A program made the position numbers and the translations under genes. Source: Marininema mesophilum (lineage in GTDB: Bacteria; Bacillota; Bacilli; Thermoactinomycetales; DSM-45169). From it: a stretch of 64,000 bases of DNA. Below, in pieces: positions 1 to 7,122 of the stretch; positions within the stretch are counted from its first letter, which is position 1; the number at the start of each line of letters is the position of its first letter. The notes below the pieces were generated by a model that was given only the letters and a program-made list of their open reading frames with translations, did not search any database and was not told where the DNA came from. Location: contig NZ_FNNQ01000001.1 in NCBI RefSeq assembly GCF_900106775.1, positions 372,001-436,000 on the forward strand, in the 5' to 3' direction.

Positions 1-1102
1 CCACTGTGACTCGACTTGGGGAAAAGGGTTCCAAAAGTGGTGTCTGCTCCCCAACAATCAAGTCAGCTAACAATTTCCCCGTAATTGCAGACAAGAGAAT
101 TCCATTACGAAAGTGTCCGCCAGCCACATAAAGATTGGCCGTGGTCTCTGTGGCACCTAAGTATGGAAGACCATCAGGAGTTCCTGGTCTTAGTCCCGAC
201 CAAGCGCGTAACCACTCCGCATCTTCCAACTCGGGAACCCAGTCTCGTGCAGCCTCTGTCAATGCTCTTATAGCACCGAGCGTAACCCCCGGATTAAATT
301 CTCGTTTCTCTGTCGCACCAACAATCACCTGCCCATCCGCCTTAGGAACTAGGTAACAGTTAGAATTAAATAATGTCCTTTTAAATAAGGGCTTTCGTGG
401 ACGAAGAGCCAGCGACTCTCCCTTGACCGGAATAACTGGTAGGTGATCTCCTACCATCTCTAACAAAGACCCATTCCAGGCCCCGGCCGCTGCTACCACT
501 CCTTCAGGCCGATAGATTCCAGCTGTTGTGTCGAGGGAGATGATGCGGCCTCTCTCTACTCTACATCCTCGTACCTCGACTCCCTCTACTATCCTAACCC
601 CTCCTAACAGAGCTCCTCGAGCAAAGGCTTGGGTCAATCGAGGGGCTGAAACCTGTCCATCCTGCGGTAAATAGAGCGCTCCAGTCACCTTTTCTGACAG
701 CTGCGGTTCTAATTGCTTCGCCTGGGTAGCAGTTAACCATTCTGCCTTTTCCCCTAAACGACGTTGCCACCTTTCCCGCGCACGGAGTTTTTCTGCCTCT
801 TGCTCTGTCCCAGCAATTCGGAGTAATCCCGCTTGATTCCACTCAATATCGATCCCTGTCTCTGTCCGCAATTGCTCCTGCAAATGGGGAAAGAGGTTAC
901 GACTCGCTAAACAAAGGTCTACCATGGGTCCTGGGTGCTCCATTTCAACTTGTGCACCGAGCATTCCCGCCGCAGCTCCCGAGGCATGCGCTCCAATCCG
1001 ATCTCGTTCCAAGAGCGTAACCCGAACGCCTTTTTGCACTAAATACCATGCAATGGAACAACCGATTACACCGCCTCCGATCACTACTACTCCATCATTC
1101 AT
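1..1102 (-). CDS. thiO: Glycine oxidase ThiO (3' end outside window)
   Basis: FAD-dependent oxidase that turns glycine into the imine used to build the thiazole part of thiamine. The reading frame is open from an ATG at 1102 to the left edge, about 367 codons, so the C-terminus is missing. The N-terminus has a dinucleotide-binding motif (VVVIGGGVIGCSIAWYL) followed by LLERDRIGAHASGAAAGML. A late GGHFRNGILLSAITGKL segment is typical of ThiO/DAO-family oxidases. The start overlaps the end of tenI by 8 bases. tenI-thiO is also the order in the Bacillus thiamine operon, so thiS and thiG would be expected beyond the edge. Expression should depend on the TPP riboswitch upstream of tenI. Confidence 0.92.
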   Translation of the reverse strand, partial: MNDGVVVIGGGVIGCSIAWYLVQKGVRVTLLERDRIGAHASGAAAGMLGAQVEMEHPGPMVDLCLASRNLFPHLQEQLRTETGIDIEWNQAGLLRIAGTEQEAEKLRARERWQRRLGEKAEWLTATQAKQLEPQLSEKVTGALYLPQDGQVSAPRLTQAFARGALLGGVRIVEGVEVRGCRVERGRIISLDTTAGIYRPEGVVAAAGAWNGSLLEMVGDHLPVIPVKGESLALRPRKPLFKRTLFNSNCYLVPKADGQVIVGATEKREFNPGVTLGAIRALTEAARDWVPELEDAEWLRAWSGLRPGTPDGLPYLGATETTANLYVAGGHFRNGILLSAITGKLLADLIVGEQTPLLEPFSPSRVTV

Positions 1103-1706
1103 CCACAATCCCTCCCCATGCCTCACCAAGGCGAATGTTCAATTTTTTCGCAGCTGTTTCAGGGGATGTGGCTGTGGCTATCGCTGAGATGACAGCAACT
1201 CCTGCACAACCCGTTGTAGCTAAGGTACTGGCATTCGCTGCGGATATTCCTCCAATCGCGATCACTGGCAAGTCAACCGATTGACAAACCGCTTGTAATG
1301 CTACAGTCCCTCGCGGCGCTTTACCTGGTTTTGAACCCGTCGAAAATACATGACCAAAATATAGGTAGTCTGCTCCCTCCTGCGCTTTCCGGCGTGCTGC
1401 GGTTACCGAATGGACAGAACAACCGATCACTGTTGAATGACCGAAGTTGGCTCGAATGTCTCCTGGAGCGGGTCCCTCTTCTGGCAAATGCACCCCCACC
1501 CCTAGCTCCATTGCTACACGGGGAGAACCATTGATCACTAGTTTCTCTCGGGGCACGCCCGCTTCATGAATGAGCCGCCCTGCCCAGTAGAGTACCTGTT
1601 TAAATTCCTGTCCTTTATACCGAAGGTGAACGACAGATAACCAAGGGTGAACCACTCGACAAACATGAAGCCACTCCACACTTTTCCTCTCTGGAGTAAC
1701 AACCAA
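1095..1706 (-). CDS. tenI: TenI-type thiazole tautomerase (ThiE-like fold)
   Basis: Aromatizes the thiazole phosphate intermediate in thiamine synthesis. The protein resembles TenI more than ThiE: it has ADYLYFGHVFSTGSKPG and RGTVAL, matching the GHVF active-site region of TenI, then PVIAIGGI near the end. The start is uncertain. The family-conserved first strand (LHLVVT) begins just after the riboswitch terminator, and the only start-like codon there is TTG at 1706, with no clear ribosome binding site. A GTG at 1679 has AGAGAGG at good spacing but would remove the first strand. A GTG at 1796 would place the terminator inside the coding region. First gene of the riboswitch-controlled operon. 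Confidence 0.82.
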   Translation of the reverse strand: MVVTPERKSVEWLHVCRVVHPWLSVVHLRYKGQEFKQVLYWAGRLIHEAGVPREKLVINGSPRVAMELGVGVHLPEEGPAPGDIRANFGHSTVIGCSVHSVTAARRKAQEGADYLYFGHVFSTGSKPGKAPRGTVALQAVCQSVDLPVIAIGGISAANASTLATTGCAGVAVISAIATATSPETAAKKLNIRLGEAWGGIVDE

Positions 1707-1725
1707 ATGAAGTTGTGGAGAAGGA

Positions 1726-1757
1726 AATAAAAAACCGGCATCCGAGGGGATGCCGGT
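1726..1757 (-). terminator. Intrinsic terminator of the TPP riboswitch
   Basis: A perfect 10-bp stem (ACCGGCATCC / GGATGCCGGT, loop CCTC on the coding strand) at 1734-1757 is followed on the minus strand by TTTTTTATTT. It sits directly after the riboswitch aptamer and before tenI, as expected for the expression platform. Confidence 0.9.
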
Positions 1758-1791
1758 CCGTTCGCTCCTAAATCTATGCACGGTACCACTC

Positions 1792-1882
1792 CCCACTTTC
1801 TTCCGCTGGTATCAACCAGTTCAAGTTCAAAGGGTTAAGGCCTCGCCTCTCTCAGCATCCATCGATGCACCCCTAGTGGAAA
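1792..1882 (-). promoter_or_regulatory. TPP riboswitch (thi box)
   Basis: On the minus strand the conserved thi-box elements appear in order: CTGAGAGAGGC, then ACCCTTTGAACTTGAACTGG, then GATACCAGCGGAAGAAAG. The closing stem is formed by CCACT (1875-1879) and AGTGG (1794-1798). Binding of thiamine pyrophosphate should favour the terminator at 1726-1757 and shut off tenI-thiO. Confidence 0.95.
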
Positions 1883-1910
1883 ATAACAAGTATAAATTTT
1901 GGTTACTCCT

Positions 1911-1940
1911 ATTTTATCAACTTGCTAAAGAGATGGTCAA
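1911..1940 (-). promoter_or_regulatory. SigA-type promoter of the thiamine operon
   Basis: On the minus strand, TTGACC (1935-1940) and TAAAAT (1911-1916) are separated by 18 bases, about 32 bases upstream of the riboswitch. Confidence 0.8.
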
Positions 1941-1968
1941 GTAAAAGGAGGCCTACGTAGCCCCTTAA
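1940..1968 (-). terminator. Weak intrinsic terminator after the ferredoxin gene
   Basis: On the minus strand AAGGGGC-loop-GCCTCCTT forms a 7-bp stem with one bulge, followed by TTTT. It is short, and it abuts the thiamine promoter. Confidence 0.4.
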
Positions 1969-2264
1969 TACAATCGGGGCTGAGGGACTTCCACCTTCAC
2001 ATCCCCATAAACATAGGCTTGACAAGCCAGCCGAAATCCATCATTTACTTTTTCTTCTCCTAAGCGAAGTTCCTCAGGGTCACCAACTTCATTCAGGTGC
2101 TCTCCCCCTGCTAGCACCTTGACTCGACAGGTACCACATCGTGCTGAAGTGCAATTAAAGGGAATCATCACTGAACGGGAAATCGCTTCAAACAAAAGGT
2201 TCTCCCCTTCAGCGACTTCAAATGAGTGCTCCTTCGGGCCAATAATTACATCCAGTTGTGGCAT
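1965..2264 (-). CDS. [2Fe-2S] ferredoxin
   Basis: Small soluble electron carrier of 99 residues. The plant-type [2Fe-2S] pattern is visible as CTSARCGTC followed by a distant cysteine in RLACQAYVYGD. The ATG at 2264 (MPQLDVIIGP) is chosen because AAGGGGGTGG lies upstream at normal spacing. A longer frame would run into the upstream dedA gene. The redox partner cannot be told from context: the neighbours are a DedA membrane protein and the thiamine operon. Confidence 0.87.
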   Translation of the reverse strand: MPQLDVIIGPKEHSFEVAEGENLLFEAISRSVMIPFNCTSARCGTCRVKVLAGGEHLNEVGDPEELRLGEEKVNDGFRLACQAYVYGDVKVEVPQPRLY

Positions 2265-2316
2265 TAATCTACCCACCCCCTTCAAAACTAGATCCATCTG
2301 ATTCATTCCGGAATCA

Positions 2317-2931
2317 TTACGAATTTGAATTATACCGTCTCTGGTGCTGGTTATAAATAAACCATGCGAGTGTAATAAGTAGTAGTGGTACCAACACCCA
2401 GATAGTGAGTGCACCATAATGCTCGAAGGTTGTAATTGCCCGCTCCCAGTTAGCCCCTACCAGATAACCTAATCCGATAAAGGTTGTACACCAAAACAAG
2501 CCTCCGGTATAAGCATAAGCAGCAAAACGTGTCCAAGGCATACGAGAGATCCCTGCTACATATGCGGTAATGTGGCGCACACCCGGTATAAAATATCCGA
2601 AAAAGAGTACCCAGTTGCCATATTTTCTAAACAAAAACTGTGTCATTCTAAGGCGTCGACGGTTAATAAAAAATTTATTACCATACCGTTTGAGGAAAGG
2701 GTATCCTAACCTCCCACCCAAAAAGTAGCTAATTGTAATACCACAGATCGATCCAAGTAGCGAACTTATAAAAGTAAGCGCAAGGTCCAACTGTCCCGCC
2801 GATGCAAGATAACCAATAAAGGTCATCATGATCTCATCTGGTAATGGCAAGCCAACAATCCCCAAAACGAGGAAGAAGAAAATGCCCCAGTATCCATACT
2901 GTGAAAGGAGTTCTAACATGGTCTGTTCCAT
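2317..2931 (-). CDS. DedA family membrane protein
   Basis: Integral membrane protein of 204 residues with the DedA/VTT arrangement: GIVGLPLPDEIMM near the N-terminus, then GSICGITISYFLGGRLG, and a central FGYFIPGVRHITAYVAGISRM with the conserved Arg of the family's second half. Bacterial DedA proteins are linked to lipid-carrier recycling and proton-motive-force homeostasis. Which lipid is handled here cannot be told. The start is supported by GGGGTTGG five bases ahead of ATG. It precedes the ferredoxin gene by about 50 bases and may be cotranscribed with it. Confidence 0.9.
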   Translation of the reverse strand: MEQTMLELLSQYGYWGIFFFLVLGIVGLPLPDEIMMTFIGYLASAGQLDLALTFISSLLGSICGITISYFLGGRLGYPFLKRYGNKFFINRRRLRMTQFLFRKYGNWVLFFGYFIPGVRHITAYVAGISRMPWTRFAAYAYTGGLFWCTTFIGLGYLVGANWERAITTFEHYGALTIWVLVPLLLITLAWFIYNQHQRRYNSNS

Positions 2932-3247
2932 TATCCAACCCCGTTCGCTCGTACTCGCAACGTATTTAGAATATCATATTTACCTCTTGTCCAAAAGAGA
3001 CGCTTCATTTCTTAACTCTTGACTCCATTATATACCCGAAGGCATGAAAAACTTTCACTCCTATCTACACAAAAGGTTAACAGTTATGATTCATTCTTCC
3101 ATACTCCCCCTGTGACACCTTCGAGAATTATTTGCGATCCTTCCATAGCCTGTAACTATCAATGTAATTAATTATATATATTAGAAGGGTCCATGTTTAT
3201 AAATTATAATAAAAATACATATCACAAAAGTAAGGGAGTGTTATTAT
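2932..3247. other. 316-bp intergenic region between divergent genes
   Basis: AT-rich stretch between the divergent dedA-type and methyltransferase genes. Its right end holds a plausible plus-strand promoter with TATAAT at 3205-3210, a weak -35 TTAGAA at 3181-3186 (18-base spacer), and a ribosome binding site AAGGGAG before 3248. I see no coding sequence or RNA gene in the rest. Confidence 0.6.
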
Positions 3248-4021
3248 ATGAGTTCTGTAAATGTGTGGAATCCGGATTTGTACGATGATAAATTAAGTTT
3301 TGTATCTCATTTCGGCAAGGGAGTGCTTAAACTACTTCAACCACAAAAAGGAGAGAAAATACTTGATTTAGGTTGTGGAACGGGTGATCTTACAAAGGAA
3401 ATTTCTAAGACAGGTGCGGTGGTAACAGGAAGTGACTTCTCGGAAGAAATGATTGAGAAAGCACGTGTGAAGTATCCTGAAATTCCATTCATCGTTGAAA
3501 ATGGGGAAACTTTTCGAACCAATGAAAAGGTTGATGCTGTCTTTTCAAATGCAGCCCTGCATTGGATGAAACAAGCTGCCAATGTTATCGAATCGGTTAG
3601 ACTAGCTTTACAGCCAGGGGGTCGCTTTGTCGCCGAATTCGGAGGACAAGGAAATGTCCAAACCGTTATTCAAGGAATAACAGAGGTGCTCTTTCAAGAA
3701 TATGGAATAGATGCTTCAGCAAGGAATCCTTGGTATTTTCCAAGCATCGGAGAATACAGTATTTTACTGGAACAGCACGGATTTAAAGTTTCCTATGCTC
3801 ATCATTTTGATAGACCTACTCCCTTGGCATATGGCGAAAAAGGATTGGATCATTGGTTAGATAGTTTTGCCGATGACTTTTTTCCTGAACTATCTACAAA
3901 GGAAAGAATGATGATTTATGGAAAGATAAAAACCAAGATACAATCCACCTTATACAAAGATGGTATATGGGTTGCTGATTATAAACGAATTAGAGTTATG
4001 GCCATTAAAAAAATTAGGTAA
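3248..4021 (+). CDS. SAM-dependent class I methyltransferase
   Basis: Soluble methyltransferase of 257 residues. Motif I is ILDLGCGTGDL (about residues 39-49), followed by VVTGSDFSEEMIEKA, DAVFSNAALHWM and LQPGGRFVAEFGG. This layout is typical of trans-aconitate methyltransferase-like enzymes, but the substrate is unknown. The start has AAGGGAG upstream at good spacing. Base composition is clearly more AT-rich than the flanking conserved genes, and the gene stands alone on the plus strand, which suggests an acquired gene. Confidence 0.88.
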   Translation: MSSVNVWNPDLYDDKLSFVSHFGKGVLKLLQPQKGEKILDLGCGTGDLTKEISKTGAVVTGSDFSEEMIEKARVKYPEIPFIVENGETFRTNEKVDAVFSNAALHWMKQAANVIESVRLALQPGGRFVAEFGGQGNVQTVIQGITEVLFQEYGIDASARNPWYFPSIGEYSILLEQHGFKVSYAHHFDRPTPLAYGEKGLDHWLDSFADDFFPELSTKERMMIYGKIKTKIQSTLYKDGIWVADYKRIRVMAIKKIR

Positions 4022-4050
4022 CTCCAAATATCTAACCTTACTCTAACCAC

Positions 4051-4090
4051 TAAAAAAGGTGCTCCATATATGAGTATGGAGCACCTTTGC
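4051..4090 (-). terminator. Intrinsic terminator (convergent genes)
   Basis: Perfect stem of AAAGGTGCTCCATA and its complement around a six-base loop. The minus-strand side ends in TTTTTTAG, so it mainly serves the VOC-protein transcript. It may also stop the convergent methyltransferase transcript. Confidence 0.85.
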
Positions 4091-4144
4091 TGACCTTCGT
4101 GAACGAACCGACGGAGGATTTCCTAGAATTCGTGAAGTATGATG

Positions 4145-4549
4145 CTACTCGCTATCTGGGTATAAGGTCGAATTTTTATGGGAGTCAGACCAAATCTCTT
4201 CTTCTTTAAGATCCGTTTCAATCAACTCAATTGGCAAACCATCTTCTTCTATCATGGCTACACAAAAACGTTCAAAGGGATAGTAAGGTTCTAAAATCAC
4301 TTTTTTTCCCTCTATTGCCAGTTGAATATCGTTTACTTTGAAAGCGATATGCGGCATTCGTTGGATTAGTGGATGTATGGAGCTATCCGGTTCAAAACGA
4401 TGCCACTGTACTCTGAAATCTTTGCTCTCGCTATCAGAAGTGTACATTTTAAATAACGGACTATACCTTTCATCTTTTTGAGACTTATCCGTAGGAATAC
4501 CTATATGATGATATTCATATTCAATTTTACTGGTTTTATTTTCATCCAA
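4145..4549 (-). CDS. VOC superfamily (glyoxalase/bleomycin-resistance fold) protein
   Basis: Protein of 134 residues with a vicinal-oxygen-chelate pattern: YHHIGIPTDK near the start, PHIAFKVNDI in the middle and PIELIET near the end. These carry His, His and Glu at positions that often bind metal in this fold. Substrate unknown. The start is the TTG at 4549; an ATT one codon upstream would be better spaced from GAAGGG. No ATG or GTG is available in frame. It lies 30 bases downstream of nuoD and is probably on the same transcript. Confidence 0.72.
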   Translation of the reverse strand: MDENKTSKIEYEYHHIGIPTDKSQKDERYSPLFKMYTSDSESKDFRVQWHRFEPDSSIHPLIQRMPHIAFKVNDIQLAIEGKKVILEPYYPFERFCVAMIEEDGLPIELIETDLKEEEIWSDSHKNSTLYPDSE

Positions 4550-4579
4550 AATGATCCATACCCTTCGTATTAATAGTGT

Positions 4580-5677
4580 TTAGGCATCGACATCTCCAAG
4601 GACGATATCTACTGCACCTAATATAGCAATTAGATTGGATACATTTTCTCCTTTTAAGAGATGGGGCAAAATTTGTAAGTTACTAAAAGAGGGACGCTTC
4701 CAATGGATACGCCAAGGCTTATCCTTCCCTTTACTAATGACATGTACCCCAAGCTCTCCCCGAGGATTCTCCACAGCAGCATACACCTCCCCCTCAGGAG
4801 GACGTAAAACACGCGGCACTTTTGCCATAATAGGCCCCGATTCTGGAAAGGAGTCGACCGCTTGTTCGACAATAGACAAGCTTTCCTTGATCTCTTCCAT
4901 TCGCAAATCAAACCGCGAACGGCAATCTCCTTCAGTTGCCACAGGTACTTGAAAATCAAAGCGATTATAGATGGAGTAGGGTTCATCTTTTCGAAGATCT
5001 CTTGGGACACCCGTACAGCGTAAACATGGGCCCGAAAGACCAAAGCAGATCGCGGTATTTCGATCATACTGCCCAATCCCTTTCACCCGCGAAAGAAAAA
5101 TTTCATTTCCTCCAGCAAGATCCATATATTCTTTATGCTTTAAACGCAATTCTTTTACTAAATCAGAAACTTTTTTGATCCACCCTACGGGAGCGTCCCA
5201 TTTCACTCCACCCACTCGCATGTAATTGTAGGTTAGCCTTGCCCCACACAATTCGTTAAATAGATCTACGATTTTTTCACGGTCGCGGAACGCATATAAG
5301 AACGGACTCATCGCACCAATATCTAATAGATAAGTACCAAACCAGACGAGATGGCTTGCTACACGATTCAATTCATTAACAATAATACGTAAATACTCTG
5401 CTCGCTCAGGTACTTCGATATCCATGAGCATCTCGACTGCGTGAACAAGGGCATGGTTATTGTTCATTGCATTGACATAATCCATTCGATCGGTATAAGG
5501 GATGATTTGCGTATATGTAAGGTCCTCCGCCAGTTTTTCTGTTCCCCGATGAAGATATCCGATCACCGGTGTAGCTTCCTTGATCATCTCTCCATCGATG
5601 CGAAGTACAAGCCGGAATACTCCGTGGGTGCTTGGGTGCTGTGGCCCCACGTTTAAGAGCATTTCTTCTGTCCGCAT
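4580..5677 (-). CDS. nuoD: NADH-quinone oxidoreductase subunit D, orphan copy
   Basis: Peripheral-arm subunit of respiratory complex I that helps form the quinone site, 365 residues and full length. Diagnostic motifs are NVGPQHPSTHGV (His14 and His18), IIPYTDRMDY (Tyr61), NRVASHLVWFGT and the C-terminal ILGAVDIVLGDVDA. The start has GGGAGG upstream. No other nuo gene lies on either side: an M42 peptidase is upstream and a VOC protein downstream. It could serve a complex encoded elsewhere or a separate quinone-linked enzyme. SGPCLRCTG has Cys where many homologues have Met. Confidence 0.93.
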   Translation of the reverse strand: MRTEEMLLNVGPQHPSTHGVFRLVLRIDGEMIKEATPVIGYLHRGTEKLAEDLTYTQIIPYTDRMDYVNAMNNNHALVHAVEMLMDIEVPERAEYLRIIVNELNRVASHLVWFGTYLLDIGAMSPFLYAFRDREKIVDLFNELCGARLTYNYMRVGGVKWDAPVGWIKKVSDLVKELRLKHKEYMDLAGGNEIFLSRVKGIGQYDRNTAICFGLSGPCLRCTGVPRDLRKDEPYSIYNRFDFQVPVATEGDCRSRFDLRMEEIKESLSIVEQAVDSFPESGPIMAKVPRVLRPPEGEVYAAVENPRGELGVHVISKGKDKPWRIHWKRPSFSNLQILPHLLKGENVSNLIAILGAVDIVLGDVDA

Positions 5678-5776
5678 GAAACTGCCTCCCTCTCCCCTTC
5701 TTCACAGCGTCAGTCATCTTGAAAGCAATTACTAAAAGGTACAATGTGAATTATTCTTCTTCAATCACTATTCGCT

Positions 5777-5805
5777 ATTTTATCATGAATAGGAGCCCTT
5801 TTCCA
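5777..5805 (-). promoter_or_regulatory. Putative nuoD promoter
   Basis: On the minus strand TGGAAA (5800-5805) and TAAAAT (5777-5782) are separated by 17 bases. The spacer contains one copy of a repeated sequence (see the direct repeats at 5784-5818). Confidence 0.45.
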
Positions 5806-5818
5806 TGAATAGGGCCCT
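5784..5818. repeat. Tandem direct repeat upstream of nuoD
   Basis: CATGAATAGGAGCCCT (5784-5799) and CATGAATAGGGCCCT (5804-5818) are nearly identical, start 20 bases apart and overlap the putative promoter. Two turns of helix between the copies would suit an operator, but no regulator is known. Confidence 0.55.
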
Positions 5819-5819
5819 C

Positions 5820-5883
5820 ACAAAAAGAAGAGAAGCCCTAAAGAACCAGTATCACTAGTGTTACTATAGGAGCCTCTCTTTTA
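5820..5883 (-). terminator. Intrinsic terminator of the M42 peptidase gene
   Basis: On the minus strand AAGAGAGGCTCCTA pairs with TAGGGCTTCTCTT (one bulge) around a loop, followed by CTTTTTG. Confidence 0.75.
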
Positions 5884-5894
5884 TATTATTTATT

Positions 5895-6962
5895 CTATTC
5901 TTTGAAGGCGGTAAAAGATTTTACTGTTTCATCATCTAATTTTTTGATTGTCTCTGCCAATAACTTGATAGCGGCTTCCGTATCCTTTTTACTCACCATA
6001 GAGACATGACTATGGATATACCGAGCAGGCACACCGATCACTAGGGATGGTACCCCGCGGTGAAAAAGGTGAAATTGGCCTGCATCGGTTCCTCCGCCCA
6101 TCATGGTATCGACTTGATAAGGAATCTGATGTTCCTCGGCGGTATCGATCACCAGATTACGGAGACCGACATTAGGAATCATCGTTGCATCAAGAAAGGT
6201 GATCAGTGCTCCCCCACCCAACCTTGGTTTCGTTCCGTCACTCGTCGGACCATCCTGGGCAATCCCCACATCCACCGCAATGGCTACATCCGGTTCAACT
6301 GCTCGTGGCGCTGTTTTCGCTCCTCTTAGGCCCACTTCTTCCTGTACTGTAGCACCTGCAAAAAGCCGATTAGGATGGTCTTCGTTTTTCAACTGCTTAA
6401 ACGCTTCAAGCACTATATAACAACCCAAACGATCGTCTAGTGCCTTGGCTAAGATCGTGTCATGATCTGGCATCATTTCAAAGGGACAAATCGGTACGAT
6501 GGGATCTCCAACCTTGATCCCCCATTTTTTCACTTGTTCTGCATCCTTGGCTCCTACATCAATGTACATTTCCCCCATTGGATACACACGATTCCGCTCA
6601 TCCGGCTTCAGAAGATGAGGAGGTTTTGAACCGATCACACCGGTAAAGTTGCGACTGGTAGACATGATCGTCACGCGTTGGGAAAGAAGGACCTGATCCC
6701 ACCATCCTCCTAGCGGCGTGAAGTATAGATAACCCGTTTTATGAATTTCTGTAACCATAAAGCCCACTTCATCCATATGGCTTGCCAACATAATCCGTGG
6801 GCCATCCCCTACACCCACTTTTTCACCAAAAATACTTCCCATCCCATCTGTAAAAATACTATCGCAACCAGAAGATTCCAATTCCCGTCGCATGATATGA
6901 CGTACATTCTCCTCATAACCGGAGACTGCCTTCGCTTCAGTAAGTTCTTTGAGTAGTTCCAA
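5895..6962 (-). CDS. M42 family metallopeptidase (glutamyl aminopeptidase type)
   Basis: Cytosolic dinuclear-metal aminopeptidase of 355 residues that trims peptides from the N-terminus. Metal and catalytic motifs in order are ASHMDEVGFM (His62, Asp64), ALDDRLGCY, ATVQEEVGLRGA (general-base Glu pair), AIAVDVG and the late ARYIHSHVSM. The start is a TTG at 6962, supported by AGGAGGGTG at ideal spacing; no ATG is present nearby. The gene is monocistronic, with its own terminator. Confidence 0.92.
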   Translation of the reverse strand: MELLKELTEAKAVSGYEENVRHIMRRELESSGCDSIFTDGMGSIFGEKVGVGDGPRIMLASHMDEVGFMVTEIHKTGYLYFTPLGGWWDQVLLSQRVTIMSTSRNFTGVIGSKPPHLLKPDERNRVYPMGEMYIDVGAKDAEQVKKWGIKVGDPIVPICPFEMMPDHDTILAKALDDRLGCYIVLEAFKQLKNEDHPNRLFAGATVQEEVGLRGAKTAPRAVEPDVAIAVDVGIAQDGPTSDGTKPRLGGGALITFLDATMIPNVGLRNLVIDTAEEHQIPYQVDTMMGGGTDAGQFHLFHRGVPSLVIGVPARYIHSHVSMVSKKDTEAAIKLLAETIKKLDDETVKSFTAFKE

Positions 6963-7122
6963 TCCTACACCCTCCTGTCAATTTGGCCTCTCTAGGTAGT
7001 ATGCGTGAATGTTACCTAATTTATTTCGTCATTGTTCCAGCATAAAACCATATAATCTCTCGGATAATAGTCGAGTGTCACCCTATACTCACCAGTCCAA
7101 ACTCACAGAAAGGAGAATACAT

